A stretch of DNA of 35,390 nucleotides from Gammaproteobacteria bacterium (lineage in GTDB: Bacteria > Pseudomonadota > Gammaproteobacteria > Arenicellales > Poriferihabitantaceae): positions 1-35,390 of the forward strand of contig JAPOSW010000007.1 in assembly GCA_026709505.1 (NCBI GenBank), read 5' to 3'. The notes beneath the pieces were generated by a model. That model worked only from the letters and a program-made list of their open reading frames with translations. It ran no database searches and was not told the origin of the DNA. Position numbers and translations under genes: made by a program. Position 1 is the stretch's first letter. The number at the start of each line of letters is the position of its first letter. Below, piece by piece: positions 16,748 to 26,601 of this stretch.

Positions 16748-17974
16748 ATGACTGGATATCTGCTGGAAAATTTAAATTTCGCATCGATGCCTGAAAACGG
16801 CACGTCATACGGCATTGTTGATGACGGGGCAATTGCAGTTGACGGCAGGAAAATTGCCTGGTGTGGAGAAAGACCACAATTGCCCAGCCGATATTCAAGC
16901 TGGAGAAGTTACGACTTGAAACAGCGTTTCTTGACGCCAGGCCTAATTGATTGTCATACGCACATCGTCCATGGCGGAAATCGTGTCAGCGAGTTTGAAA
17001 TGCGCCTCCAGGGAATGTCCTATCAAGAAATCACCGAGCAGGGCGGAGGCATCAACGCCACACTCGAACAAACCCGAAGACTGTCGGTCTCGGAACTAGT
17101 GGAACAGGCACTTCCGAGAATTGATGCATTGATGGCTGAGGGGGTCTGTACAGTTGAAATCAAGTCGGGCTATGGTCTTGACGCCAAGACGGAATTGGAC
17201 ATGCTGCGGGCAGCGCGTCAAATTGGGCGGGAACGCGAAATTGTTGTGAAGACGAGTTTTTTGGGAGCGCATTTGGCACCGCCGAACTACAGGGATCAAC
17301 CGGAACAGTATCTCGAAAAAGTCTGCATTCCAACGCTTCAGAAAGCAGCCACAGAGGGCTTGGTCGACGCGGTAGACGGATTTTGCGAAACCGTGGCATT
17401 TTCTGATGGTCAGCTTGAAGCATTATTTTCTCATGCCGAGTCTTTGGGGCTGCCGGTTAAGCTTCATGCGGAACAGCTCTCGCATTCGGGCGGCTGTCAA
17501 CTGGCTGCGAGGTTCCGAGCCTTATCGGCTGATCATCTGGAATTCGCTAAAGAAGAGGATGTCATCGCATTAAGGAAAAGCCGGACCGTCGCAGTGCTGC
17601 TTCCCGGAGCCTATTACACATTGAAACAGTCTCAAAAGCCTCCCGTCAAGATTTTGCGCAAGCACGGTGTGCCGATTGCCATTGCCACCGACTGTAATCC
17701 TGGCTCATCGCCGCTCAATTCAATATTGACCGCAATGAACTTGTCGTGCACGTTGTTTGAATTAACGCCTCAGGAAGCCTTGGCTGGCATCACTGTATCG
17801 GCCGCCAAGGCATTAGGGTTGACCGAAGTCGGTCAGGTAAAGACTGGCAAGACGGCAAATTTCGCAGTCTGGAACGTCTCATCGCCAAGCGAGCTTGCCT
17901 ATCGCATCGGATTCAACCATCTCGCCGGACGAATATATGAAGGGAAGATTCCTTCCAGCCTTGATCAACCCTAG
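16748..17974 (+). CDS. hutI: Imidazolonepropionase
   Basis: HutI opens the ring of imidazolone propionate to N-formimino-L-glutamate. The 408-residue amidohydrolase has H70 and H72 in 'DCHTHIVHGG', 'EIKSGYGLD', 'KLHAEQLSHSGG' and 'IATDCNPGSSP', all typical of HutI. I chose ATG at 16748-16750. A much longer open frame upstream (from 16265) runs antisense through hutF and is not real. It is the first gene of the plus-strand hut operon, under the HutC-type operator, and hutG begins 14 bases later. Confidence 0.95.
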   Translation: MTGYLLENLNFASMPENGTSYGIVDDGAIAVDGRKIAWCGERPQLPSRYSSWRSYDLKQRFLTPGLIDCHTHIVHGGNRVSEFEMRLQGMSYQEITEQGGGINATLEQTRRLSVSELVEQALPRIDALMAEGVCTVEIKSGYGLDAKTELDMLRAARQIGREREIVVKTSFLGAHLAPPNYRDQPEQYLEKVCIPTLQKAATEGLVDAVDGFCETVAFSDGQLEALFSHAESLGLPVKLHAEQLSHSGGCQLAARFRALSADHLEFAKEEDVIALRKSRTVAVLLPGAYYTLKQSQKPPVKILRKHGVPIAIATDCNPGSSPLNSILTAMNLSCTLFELTPQEALAGITVSAAKALGLTEVGQVKTGKTANFAVWNVSSPSELAYRIGFNHLAGRIYEGKIPSSLDQP

Positions 17975-17988
17975 ACGATACCGGAACG

Positions 17989-18798
17989 ATGGCTTATCCG
18001 CCTGCATTTGAAGTCAGCCCCGGCAACTCCCCGGTCGTGCTGTCGATTCCGCATACGGGAGAGTATGTTCCGCCCAATATTCTTGAACGATTCACCGATC
18101 AGGGACGCCAGCGAACGGATACCGACTGGCACGTGCATCGCATCTACAGTGACCTGTTGCCGCATGCGGCCACTGTTCGCGCCCTGTTCCACCGTTTCGT
18201 GATCGATGCCAACAGACATCCTGATGGCAAGCTTTTGTATTCAGACCGGAATGAGTCGTCGCTTTGCCCACTCTATACTTTCGATGGCGAGCCGATCTAT
18301 CAGGCAGGTGATGAACCCGGCGAGATAGAGATTTCCTCACGCATCGATCAATATCACCGCCCCTATCATGCGCAAATTCAAAACGCACTTGAGGGCGCTT
18401 TGCAGCGACACGGCATCGCGATCCTCTATGATTGCCATTCAATCCGTTCGGTCATTCCCAGACTGTTCTCAGGACAACTGCCTGACTTCAATATCGGCAC
18501 GAATGACGGGGTGAGCTGCTCTTTATCAATCTCGGATACTGTTTGGAAGGTCTGCTCTGATGGCGACATTTACAGTGTTTCTCTGAATGGCGTGTTTCGA
18601 GGAGGCTGGACAACGCGGCATCATGGAAGACCCCACACCGGAATTCATGCGGTACAGATGGAGCTTTCGCAATCAACTTACATGTTGGAGCAACCGCCAT
18701 GGACGATTGACGAGCAGAAGGTTCGTCGACTGCGTGGTGTTCTCAAAACGGTGTTGCATTCTCTTGAGGATGCGGCTGAATCGCTTGTCCGCAAATGA
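17989..18798 (+). CDS. hutG: N-formylglutamate deformylase
   Basis: This enzyme splits N-formylglutamate to glutamate and formate, the last step of the pathway. The 269-residue protein belongs to the N-formylglutamate amidohydrolase family, with 'LSIPHTGEYVP' near the N-terminus, 'TDTDWHVHRIY', 'FVIDANRHPDG' and 'ILYDCHSIRS', and a late 'HTGIHAVQMELSQSTYM'. It is not the arginase-like formiminoglutamase also called HutG in some species. A CCGGAACG ribosome binding site precedes the start. It lies between hutI and hutU. Confidence 0.95.
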   Translation: MAYPPAFEVSPGNSPVVLSIPHTGEYVPPNILERFTDQGRQRTDTDWHVHRIYSDLLPHAATVRALFHRFVIDANRHPDGKLLYSDRNESSLCPLYTFDGEPIYQAGDEPGEIEISSRIDQYHRPYHAQIQNALEGALQRHGIAILYDCHSIRSVIPRLFSGQLPDFNIGTNDGVSCSLSISDTVWKVCSDGDIYSVSLNGVFRGGWTTRHHGRPHTGIHAVQMELSQSTYMLEQPPWTIDEQKVRRLRGVLKTVLHSLEDAAESLVRK

Positions 18799-18816
18799 CG
18801 CGCATAAGATAAAAAC

Positions 18817-20490
18817 ATGAACTCAGTATCGAATGGCAAACGGATTATCATCCCTAAAACGGGTGCCGAAATTGAAGCAAAATCTTGGCTAACAGAAGCG
18901 CCATTGCGCATGCTGATGAACAATCTGCATGCTGATGTTGCCGAAAACCCCGATGAATTGGTGGTGTATGGGGGAATAGGCAAGGCTGCGCGAAGCTGGA
19001 ATGATTACGACAGGATTGTTGAGTCCCTGAAACGACTCGAATCCGATCAATCGTTACTCATTCAGTCTGGCAAGCCCGTGGGTATATTTCGAACGCACCG
19101 AGATGCTCCACGCGTCCTGATTGCCAATTCCAATCTGGTGCCTGCATGGGCGAACTGGGATCACTTCAATGAACTGGACAAAAAAGGATTGATGATGTTC
19201 GGCCAGATGACGGCCGGTTCATGGATTTACATTGCCAGCCAGGGCATCATACAAGGCACCTATGAAACATTCGCCGAGATGGGACGGCAACACTATGGCG
19301 GCAATCTAAACGGGCGCTGGATCCTGACTGCAGGACTAGGAGGAATGGGCGGAGCTCAGCCTTTGGCTGCAACCATGAATGGCGCGTGCTGCCTGGTGAT
19401 AGAGTGTGATTCGGACCGCATCGACTTTCGCCTGCGAACCGGATATCTTGATCAGCGAACGGATTCGCTCGAGCAGGCGCTGAACATGATTGATGCCTGG
19501 ATCCAAAATGGCCAGGCAAAATCCGTCGGTCTGCTCGGCAATGCCGCCAGGATTGTACCCGAAATCGTTGCTCGCCGCGTTCGTCCCGATATCGTCACCG
19601 ACCAGACTTCAGCGCATGATTTGCGAAATGGCTATCTGCCGCTTGGCTGGAATATGGAGAAGTGGGCCGAGAAAAGAAAATCCGACCCCAAGGCTGTGGT
19701 TCAGGCAGCCAGCGAATCAGCACGTGACCACGTTGCCGCCATGGTTGAGTTCTGGGAGTCTGGAGTCCCCACGGTCGATTATGGCAACAATATAAGACAG
19801 GTGGCCAAAGACGCAGGACTCAAAAATGCCTTTGCCTATCCAGGATTTGTGCCGGCTTACATCAGGCCGCTTTTCTGCCGCGGCATGGGACCGTTTCGAT
19901 GGGCCGCATTGAGCGGGAATCCTGAAGACATTTTCAAGACCGATGAAAAAGTCAAGGAACTGATTCCTGATGACCCACGGCTTCATAACTGGCTGGATAT
20001 GGCACGCGGAAGAATCAGATTCCAGGGCTTGCCGGCCAGAATCTGCTGGCTGGGACTCGGCCAACGCCACCGAATTGGCCTGGCTTTCAATGAAATGTAT
20101 CGAAGCGGTGAAATTGATGCTCCGGTGGTGATCGGACGCGATCATCTGGATTCGGGGTCAGTAGCATCACCTAACCGTGAGACCGAGGGCATGCTGGACG
20201 GTTCGGATGCGGTTTCGGACTGGGCATTCTTGAACGCTCTTTTGAATTGCGCCTCTGGCGCTACATGGGTATCCATTCACCACGGCGGCGGTGTTGGCAT
20301 GGGCTATGCACAGCACGCTGGAATGGTGATTTGTTGCGATGGAACAGAGTCTGCCGTGCCACGCATACAAAACGTGTTGTGGAACGACCCCGCGACAGGC
20401 GTAATGAGGCATGCAGATGCCGGTTACCCAGAAGCAATTGAATGTGCCCGGGCAAACAACCTCGATCTACCGGCAATTCTACCCGGCTAA
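18817..20490 (+). CDS. hutU: Urocanate hydratase
   Basis: Urocanase adds water to urocanate, using a tightly bound NAD+, to give imidazolone propionate. The 557-residue protein has the standard length and motifs: '[16 protein letters not shown]', '[16 protein letters not shown]', '[15 protein letters not shown]' with the conserved cysteine, and '[17 protein letters not shown]' near the C-terminus. It starts 18 bases after hutG. The next gene, a transporter binding protein, follows after 129 bases. hutH, which normally precedes or follows hutU, is not present. Confidence 0.97.
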   Translation: MNSVSNGKRIIIPKTGAEIEAKSWLTEAPLRMLMNNLHADVAENPDELVVYGGIGKAARSWNDYDRIVESLKRLESDQSLLIQSGKPVGIFRTHRDAPRVLIANSNLVPAWANWDHFNELDKKGLMMFGQMTAGSWIYIASQGIIQGTYETFAEMGRQHYGGNLNGRWILTAGLGGMGGAQPLAATMNGACCLVIECDSDRIDFRLRTGYLDQRTDSLEQALNMIDAWIQNGQAKSVGLLGNAARIVPEIVARRVRPDIVTDQTSAHDLRNGYLPLGWNMEKWAEKRKSDPKAVVQAASESARDHVAAMVEFWESGVPTVDYGNNIRQVAKDAGLKNAFAYPGFVPAYIRPLFCRGMGPFRWAALSGNPEDIFKTDEKVKELIPDDPRLHNWLDMARGRIRFQGLPARICWLGLGQRHRIGLAFNEMYRSGEIDAPVVIGRDHLDSGSVASPNRETEGMLDGSDAVSDWAFLNALLNCASGATWVSIHHGGGVGMGYAQHAGMVICCDGTESAVPRIQNVLWNDPATGVMRHADAGYPEAIECARANNLDLPAILPG

Positions 20491-20619
20491 CCGAACAATG
20501 ATCGGCGCTATGTCAGTCTCAGCAGTCTTGATTGCAAGTCCATATGATCCTGAATGCGCTGATGATTGCTGGGCTGGTCAAATCTCAAACAACTTGCAAA
20601 TCAAATATGGTGAAAAGCG

Positions 20620-21768
20620 ATGAAAAGAAAATTCAACACATTGGCATTGGCAGTGATAATGGTGCTTACAGTACCCCTTTCAGCCCTCGCCGATTCAATC
20701 AAAATTGGTTTTAACGCACCGCTCACAGGTTTTGCCGCAGCTGACGGCAATTCGGCTCGCGTTGGCGCAGAACTTGCGGTGGAACAGGTGAATGCGGCGG
20801 GCGGCATTAATGGAAAGCAGCTGGAGCTTGTGGTCTACGATGACCAGGCGAGTCCCAAGGAATCAGCCCCGTTGGCTGTCAGGCTCATCACTCAAGATGA
20901 AGTGGTGGCTGGCATTTCCGGAAGCTACTCCGGAGCTACCCGCGCGGCAGCGACAATTTATCAGGAAAGCGGTGTTCCATACATCTCCGCTTATGCCGTG
21001 CATCCCGATATCACCCGAGCAGGCGGGTTCGTGTTCAGAACCTCGTTTGTCGGAGAAGTGCAGGGACGGGCAGGAGCTAAACTAATCGGCGAAATGATGG
21101 GACATAAACGAGTATTAATAATCACCCTCAACAATGATTTCGGAAAGTCATTGGCTAATGGCTTCAAGGAAAAAGCCGCCGCTTTTGGCATCGACATCCT
21201 CAATGAGTATGAGTATTCGATCAAGGACCGAGAATTCGGCGCTATTGTATCGAAGGTTAAAAACGATCAGCCTGATGCCATATATGCCTCTGGCTACTTT
21301 TTTACAGCGGGTCCGCTGGTGCGTCAATTGCGTGCGGCAGGAATCGAATCTCCAATCATTGGACAAGAAGGCTATGACAGCCAGAAGTTCATTGAAATTT
21401 CAGGATTAGATGGAGAGGGCGTAATCATAACCACATCGCTTGACAGGGACTCATCCGATGCTGCGACCCGGGACTTCATACAAGGCTTTGAAGCCAAGGC
21501 TGGCTATTCTGCAGATATGGTGGCCGCCTCGACGCACACAGCGCTAATGGTCTTGGCCGATGCTTTAGGACGCGCATCGGATCACTCGGCCTCGTCAATT
21601 CGCGATGCCATCGCCAGTGCCAATGTCACGGCTTCAACCGGTCAGATATCGTTCAATGATCTGGGCGAGGTTGAAAAAGATGTTCAGGTTCAGATCGTCA
21701 AAGATGGCAATTGGCATCATTATGCAGTAATTAGCGACAGGGAGTTGCTGGCGCCACCGACCGATTGA
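20620..21768 (+). CDS. Branched-chain amino acid-type ABC transporter, periplasmic binding protein
   Basis: The 382-residue LivK-like protein has a signal peptide (about 1-24, ending SALA-DS) and a type I periplasmic-binding fold. The N-terminal 'IKIGFNAPLTGFAAADGNS' and the later 'GGINGKQLELVVYDDQ' are the usual family blocks. It is the first gene of a five-gene transporter operon downstream of hutU and is probably co-regulated with hut. The substrate could be histidine, urocanate or another amino acid; this is inferred from location only. GGTGA lies seven to twelve bases before the ATG. Confidence 0.9.
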   Translation: MKRKFNTLALAVIMVLTVPLSALADSIKIGFNAPLTGFAAADGNSARVGAELAVEQVNAAGGINGKQLELVVYDDQASPKESAPLAVRLITQDEVVAGISGSYSGATRAAATIYQESGVPYISAYAVHPDITRAGGFVFRTSFVGEVQGRAGAKLIGEMMGHKRVLIITLNNDFGKSLANGFKEKAAAFGIDILNEYEYSIKDREFGAIVSKVKNDQPDAIYASGYFFTAGPLVRQLRAAGIESPIIGQEGYDSQKFIEISGLDGEGVIITTSLDRDSSDAATRDFIQGFEAKAGYSADMVAASTHTALMVLADALGRASDHSASSIRDAIASANVTASTGQISFNDLGEVEKDVQVQIVKDGNWHHYAVISDRELLAPPTD

Positions 21769-21832
21769 TTGGAAGCAAGGCCTCATCAGCCCTCTAGAAC
21801 GGCACTATGGAGGGCTCTGGCGGCCGATTGCG

Positions 21833-22696
21833 ATGCTATTCATCGAACTGTCGATTCAAGGTCTTGTTCAAGGAGCAATTTATGCATTGATTGCGCTGGG
21901 TCTTGTGCTGGTTTACGGGCTCTTGCGAATTTTGCATGTTGCGCATGCGGCGCTTTATACCCTGGGGGCCTATTTCGGCATCATAATCGTAAATGCCGGT
22001 GGGCATATCGTTATCGCCATTGTTCTCTCCATGGTGCTGGTTGGGCTGATTGGTATCGGGATATACCGGTTTGCCTACAAGCCACTGCTTGACAAGCCGC
22101 CACTGATTGCTCTGATTGCATCTATTGGCCTGTTCATTGCGGCAGAGGAAGTTTATCGCATCATCTTTGGCGCCTATGGCATGTCATTCTCACAGCCGCC
22201 CCTGCAGCAGCAAATTGAACTGTTTTCAGGCTTTCATCTCTCTGCCTCCCGCATCTGCGTGGTGATTCTTTCTGTCCTGTTCATAAGCATTCTGGGATGG
22301 CTCGCGGCTTCAACCCGGACCGGGGTCGCCTGGCGTGCGACAGTTTCGGATCCAGACATGGCTGCGAGCTTCGGGGTCGATATCGAAAGAGTTCGCCACA
22401 TCAATTTCTTCATAGGTTCTGCGCTCGCAGCCTTGGCTGGAGTCATGGTCGCACTCCTCAGCAATCTTGTTGAACCCACCATGGGCGCGGTACCGGCATA
22501 CAAGGCCTTGGCCATCATTGTTCTTGGGGGCCTCGGTTCAGTGCGTGGAACTCTGATCGCCTCTTTGGCACTCGGCATCATCGAGAGTTTCGGAACCATA
22601 TATGCTGGTCATATCCTGGATCGGGATGCGATTGCCTTCGCATTCTTGATTATCGTGCTGATGATTCGCCCACAGGGACTGCTGATACGGAGATAG
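21833..22696 (+). CDS. Branched-chain amino acid-type ABC transporter permease (LivH family)
   Basis: This 287-residue membrane protein is the LivH-type permease. It opens with 'LFIELSIQGLVQGAIYALIA', continues with 'LVYGLLRILHVAHAALYTLGA' (usual 'NxAHG' region here 'HVAHAA') and has the conserved 'KALAIIVLGGLGSVRGTLIA' loop. The ATG at 21833 gives the normal N-terminus. The binding protein gene ends 64 bases upstream. A GGAGGG sequence is present but rather far, so the ribosome binding site is not ideal. Confidence 0.92.
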   Translation: MLFIELSIQGLVQGAIYALIALGLVLVYGLLRILHVAHAALYTLGAYFGIIIVNAGGHIVIAIVLSMVLVGLIGIGIYRFAYKPLLDKPPLIALIASIGLFIAAEEVYRIIFGAYGMSFSQPPLQQQIELFSGFHLSASRICVVILSVLFISILGWLAASTRTGVAWRATVSDPDMAASFGVDIERVRHINFFIGSALAALAGVMVALLSNLVEPTMGAVPAYKALAIIVLGGLGSVRGTLIASLALGIIESFGTIYAGHILDRDAIAFAFLIIVLMIRPQGLLIRR

Positions 22697-22700
22697 TCTC

Positions 22701-23546
22701 ATGAGTTATGAAATCACAATCCTCTCCAGCATGTCCATAGCGATTCTGTTCGCTCTTTCGCTTAACCTGATTACCGGGTTCTGCGGACAGGTCAGTCTGG
22801 GGCATGCCGCATTTTATGGAATTGGTGCATATGTCGCAGCCATCCTGACCAAAGCCGGCTGGTCGCTTACGCTGGCGCTGTTTCCGGCAGCCGTCACCGC
22901 CGGTGCCGTCGGAGCATTGGTTGGTATGGCATCCTTGCGCGTGCGCCATGACTTTCTAGCGATTACCACCATGGGCGTCGGATTTCTATTTGTGGGAATT
23001 GTCAGAAAGCAGGATGCGCTCGGCGGCGAAATAGGCATATCCAGTATTCCATCTGTCGCATTTGGCCGCCCCGGATTGCTGATGCTCGCGATGATTTGCA
23101 TGGCACTGTTCATCATTCTTTGCATCTACATCAGGCGTTCCTGGCTGGGCTTTGCCTTCGAGTCCATTTCAGACGATGAAGATACTGCACGCACCTTTGG
23201 GATTGATGTCTCCAAATTCAAGCTTCTGGCATTTGTCATTGGAACCGCGGGAGCAGGAATAGCGGGTGGCTTGTATGCGCATCACATACGATTCATAGGC
23301 CCCGACAGCTTTGGTTTCGTAGAATCGGTCACCGTTCTTGCCATGGTGATTGTTGGGGGGATTGGCTCGATCACTGGCGTTGCGGTCGCGGCAGCGGTAC
23401 TGTCAACGCTACCGCTTTGGCTGCAATTTGTCGATGATTACAAGCTCTTGATTTACGGCTCCCTGATCTTCCTGACCATGCGCTTTGCTCCTAACGGAAT
23501 CTCAGGAATTGTGCGTGCGCTTTGGCAAAGGCATCATTCCCCGTGA
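22701..23546 (+). CDS. Branched-chain amino acid-type ABC transporter permease (LivM family)
   Basis: This 281-residue LivM-type permease shows the family blocks 'LSLNLITGFCGQVSLGHAAF', 'VRHDFLAITTMGVG' and 'VIVGGIGSITGVAVAA'. The length is at the lower end for LivM, without a fused ATPase. A GGAG ribosome binding site (within 'ACGGAGATAG') lies just before the ATG, and the start is four bases after the LivH stop. The end overlaps the next gene. Confidence 0.92.
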   Translation: MSYEITILSSMSIAILFALSLNLITGFCGQVSLGHAAFYGIGAYVAAILTKAGWSLTLALFPAAVTAGAVGALVGMASLRVRHDFLAITTMGVGFLFVGIVRKQDALGGEIGISSIPSVAFGRPGLLMLAMICMALFIILCIYIRRSWLGFAFESISDDEDTARTFGIDVSKFKLLAFVIGTAGAGIAGGLYAHHIRFIGPDSFGFVESVTVLAMVIVGGIGSITGVAVAAAVLSTLPLWLQFVDDYKLLIYGSLIFLTMRFAPNGISGIVRALWQRHHSP

Positions 23547-24286
23547 CTTTGCTAGACATTCAAGATGTAAGCGTCAGCTTCGGTGGCGTTGATGCTGTTC
23601 GAAATGTTTCATTGACTGTCGAAGAGCATCAGCTGCTTGGGTTTATTGGACCCAATGGCGCCGGAAAAACCACAATGATGCGAATAATTATGGGAATGGT
23701 TCGTCCGCAACAGGGATCGGTCGTTTTTCGAGGCATGGATATCACCGGCTTGAGTATTCACCATCGCGTTCAGTTAGGTCTGGCATTGGCCCAGCAGATC
23801 GTAAAGCCGCTGCATACCCTCAGCATGCTGGATAACGTTGCAATTGCCGCGGGATCCAGATACATGAGCAGTCCGTTATGGGCATTTTTGAATACCGACC
23901 GAACACAGGCCCGTAAGAGGGCCCGTCGATTGCTGGAATTCGTTGGGATCGCAGATGCGGCAGACGCCATGCCGAGTGAATTGCCGCTGGGCTACATCAA
24001 GCGAATGGAAGTTGCCCGATCCCTGGCTCTTGAACCTCGCCTGTTGTTGTTGGATGAACCGCTAGCAGGACTCAACCAGACAGAAGCACATGCTTTGGCC
24101 GACTTGATCGTGTCTCTGGTGAATGCGACGCGCAGTGTGCTGCTGATTGAGCACAATATCGGCGAAGTCTCCAGAATCTGCCCGCAAATTTATGTTCAGG
24201 TGAATGGCGAGCCACTGATCCAGGATACCTCGGAAAAGATCATGGCAAGCCCGGCATTGCGCAACGCCTATCTTGGTGATCATTGA
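23543..24286 (+). CDS. Branched-chain amino acid-type ABC transporter ATPase (LivG family)
   Basis: This 247-residue ATPase has Walker A (GPNGAGKTT), a LivG-type Q-loop region and Walker B (LLLLDEPLAGL). The signature segment is 'LPLGYIKRMEVARSLA', degenerate in place of LSGGQ as often in LivG proteins. I chose GTG at 23543 because it overlaps the LivM stop as GTGA and gives the usual short N-terminus. An upstream in-frame TTG at 23522 would add seven residues. Confidence 0.9.
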   Translation: MTLLDIQDVSVSFGGVDAVRNVSLTVEEHQLLGFIGPNGAGKTTMMRIIMGMVRPQQGSVVFRGMDITGLSIHHRVQLGLALAQQIVKPLHTLSMLDNVAIAAGSRYMSSPLWAFLNTDRTQARKRARRLLEFVGIADAADAMPSELPLGYIKRMEVARSLALEPRLLLLDEPLAGLNQTEAHALADLIVSLVNATRSVLLIEHNIGEVSRICPQIYVQVNGEPLIQDTSEKIMASPALRNAYLGDH

Positions 24287-24291
24287 TTCTG

Positions 24292-24996
24292 ATGTTGAAA
24301 GTAGAGGAATTGACTTGCGGCTACGGCAAGATGGTTGCGGTAAACAACATCTCGCTTGCAGTCGCGCCCGGACAGATCGTTGGGTTGATTGGCGCAAATG
24401 GGGCTGGAAAATCAACCACCATACTCACCTTGGCGGGTTTGGCTCAAGCCATAGATGGCAGGGTTGAACTTAACGGGCAGGACATTACCCATATGCCAGT
24501 CCACGAAAGGGTTGACGCAGGCATTGCCTTGGTACCCGAGGGCAGAAGGGTCTTCGCAGAACTCACTGTTTCAGAAAACCTGCTGGTTGGCGGAACCCGT
24601 TTGAAAAATTGGCAGATCAAGCAAGAGCTACAACGCGTGTATGACATGTTTCCGCGCCTGGCTGAGCGACGGAATCAGATGGCGGAGTCGCTTTCTGGTG
24701 GCGAGCAGCAAATGCTCGCCATTGGCCGGGCTTTAATGGCGGGTCCCGAGTTGTTGCTGATTGATGAACTGTCACTTGGACTCATGCCGCTCGCTATCAA
24801 TGAGTGTTACCGGGTATTGGAGGGGCTGCGCAAGAAACAGTTGGCCATCATATTGGTTGAACAGAGCACTGAGCGCGTTCAACAAGTTGCTGATCATGTG
24901 ATTGTTTTGGAAACGGGACGCATAGTTTGGCGAGGAACCGGCGATGAGGCTTCCAGAGACAATACCATTGTCGAGGCATATTTGGGATTGACATGA
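24292..24996 (+). CDS. Branched-chain amino acid-type ABC transporter ATPase (LivF family)
   Basis: This LivF-type ATPase of about 234 residues has Walker A (GANGAGKST), the signature LSGGEQQMLAIGRAL, Walker B (LLLIDELSLGL) and 'ILVEQSTERVQQVADHVIVL'. Two starts are possible: a TTG at 24283 overlapping the LivG stop (TTGA), and the ATG at 24292. I prefer the ATG because GGTGAT at 24275-24280 is at a suitable distance. It completes the transporter set; a tiny open frame overlaps its stop. Confidence 0.9.
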   Translation: MLKVEELTCGYGKMVAVNNISLAVAPGQIVGLIGANGAGKSTTILTLAGLAQAIDGRVELNGQDITHMPVHERVDAGIALVPEGRRVFAELTVSENLLVGGTRLKNWQIKQELQRVYDMFPRLAERRNQMAESLSGGEQQMLAIGRALMAGPELLLIDELSLGLMPLAINECYRVLEGLRKKQLAIILVEQSTERVQQVADHVIVLETGRIVWRGTGDEASRDNTIVEAYLGLT

Positions 24997-25094
24997 TTAT
25001 CGAGTTGAAAATCGGCCAAATGCTGTGTGGCGCCTTTGGCGATTCGTCCGTGATTCGACAAGAAGACCCCGAACCCCGCGGAAATGCTGCATGA
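24993..25094 (+). CDS. Possible 33-residue ORF coupled to livF
   Basis: An ATG overlaps the livF stop (ATGA) and opens a 33-residue frame beginning MIIELKIGQMLCGAFGDSS. I recognise no family. The coupling is typical of a real operon gene, but the frame is short and the following bases show only broken coding potential up to htpX. It may be the leftover start of a lost gene of the operon, or chance. Confidence 0.25.
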   Translation: MIIELKIGQMLCGAFGDSSVIRQEDPEPRGNAA

Positions 25095-25200
25095 CCAATT
25101 CCTGTAAGACCAGCGATTAACGGACAGCCCAAGGAAGTGGCTCTTGAACTTTTCAGCTGGTTCGGCCCTTTGCGCAGCATAGGGCGAACATGGTGAAGAG

Positions 25201-26079
25201 TCAGAGCTTCTGCAAAGCCTCGATTCTCTGATCAAGAGGCGGGTGGGAACTGAACAGGTGCTTCAAGCCCGTGGCCTGTTTGCCCGAAACACCGAATGCG
25301 GCCAGCTGTTCCGGGAGTGCGGGCGGCTCGTAGAGGTCACGAAGTCTCTTCAATGCGGAAACCATGTTGTCACGGCCTGCAAGCTCTGCCCCGCCCAAAT
25401 CGGCCCGAAATTCCCGGCGACGGCTGAAATACATGACGATAATGCTTGCCAGTACGCCAAGTATCAGCTCGGCAATGATCACTGTGATCCAGTATCCAGG
25501 GCCCATGCCGGAACGACTCTTGAACACTGCCCGATCGACCATCTGCCCGATGACTCGCGACAGAAAGATCACGAAGGTATTCACAACACCCTGGATCAAT
25601 GCCAATGTGATCATGTCTCCGTTTGCCACATGACTCACCTCATGCCCCAAAACGGCTTCAACTTCGGGTTTCGACATATGCTCGATCAGTCCCTGACTGA
25701 CCGCAACCAGAGCATTGTTCCGACTCATGCCAGTCGCAAAGGCATTGGGTTGCGGGCTGTTGAAGATGGCAACTTCCGGCATTCCGATCCCGGCTTTATG
25801 GGCCTGTCTTTCGACCGTTTCAAGCAGCCACCGCTCCTGCGCGTTGCGGGGCGATTCGATGACCTGAGCGCCAGAAAATTTTTTGGCCATGCGCTTTGAC
25901 ATCGCCAGGGATATGAATGACCCCAGCATTCCAAAGGCTGCCGCAAAGATCAGTAACGAGGCCATGTTCTGACCGGCGCCGTACAGGTACTGGTCAAACC
26001 CGAACAACCTTGCCGTGACATTCAGCACGACAAGAATTGCCAGATTTGTCGCCAGAAAATAGCCGACTCGTGCGAACAT
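25201..26079 (-). CDS. htpX: Membrane zinc protease HtpX
   Basis: HtpX is an inner-membrane M48 metalloprotease that degrades damaged membrane proteins. The 292-residue protein has two N-terminal membrane segments (about 6-24 and 38-60), the zinc motif HEVSH (H146, E147, H150) and the third ligand E223 in 'RRREFRAD'. Two further membrane segments lie between the motifs. The size and order are those of bacterial HtpX. It is followed by about 100 bases without a gene and preceded by a peroxiredoxin on the same strand, spaced by 36 bases. Confidence 0.96.
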   Translation of the reverse strand: MFARVGYFLATNLAILVVLNVTARLFGFDQYLYGAGQNMASLLIFAAAFGMLGSFISLAMSKRMAKKFSGAQVIESPRNAQERWLLETVERQAHKAGIGMPEVAIFNSPQPNAFATGMSRNNALVAVSQGLIEHMSKPEVEAVLGHEVSHVANGDMITLALIQGVVNTFVIFLSRVIGQMVDRAVFKSRSGMGPGYWITVIIAELILGVLASIIVMYFSRRREFRADLGGAELAGRDNMVSALKRLRDLYEPPALPEQLAAFGVSGKQATGLKHLFSSHPPLDQRIEALQKL

Positions 26080-26115
26080 GATCGCTATTCAGGGGAAGTT
26101 GACTTTCGATTTCCC

Positions 26116-26601
26116 CTACAGCATGCCAAGAACAGTATCAGCATCGCTGTTGGACAGCTCGCCGGGAGATGGCTCCAGATTAAGGTGAGTCACAACGCCG
26201 TCCTCTGCAATCAACACATAGCGCTGAGAACGGACACCAAGCCCCCTCTCGGTCAAATCAAGTTCCATGCCCAGCGCCTGCGTGAGGCTGCAGCTGCCAT
26301 CGGCAAGCAGGAGAATGTTGCCATCGGTATTTTGAGATTCGCCCCAGGCACCCATGACAAAAGGGTCGTTGACCGACAAGCAGGCGATGGCATCAACGCC
26401 CTTGGCCTTGATTTCCTCATGCTTGACAACATAGCCAGGAAGATGCGATGCCGTGCAGGTAGGGGTAAACGCACCGGGCAATGCAAACATTACGACTTTC
26501 TTTCCTCCAAAAACTTCGTCCGTCGTGATATCGCTTGGACCCTCTGAAGTCATGGTGGCAATCGTTATATTGGGGATTTTGTCTCCGACTTGAATAGTCA
26601 T
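26116..26601 (-). CDS. Peroxiredoxin, Prx5 type
   Basis: This 161-residue thiol peroxidase reduces hydrogen peroxide and organic peroxides. The peroxidatic cysteine is C49 in 'PGAFTPTCTASHLPGY', the Prx5 signature. Further cysteines at 74 and 104 could serve as resolving residues. There is no fused glutaredoxin domain. I chose ATG at 26599-26601, since the 31 extra residues of the longer frame lack similarity. The gene lies upstream of htpX on the same strand; a shared stress role is possible. Confidence 0.94.
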   Translation of the reverse strand: MTIQVGDKIPNITIATMTSEGPSDITTDEVFGGKKVVMFALPGAFTPTCTASHLPGYVVKHEEIKAKGVDAIACLSVNDPFVMGAWGESQNTDGNILLLADGSCSLTQALGMELDLTERGLGVRSQRYVLIAEDGVVTHLNLEPSPGELSNSDADTVLGML

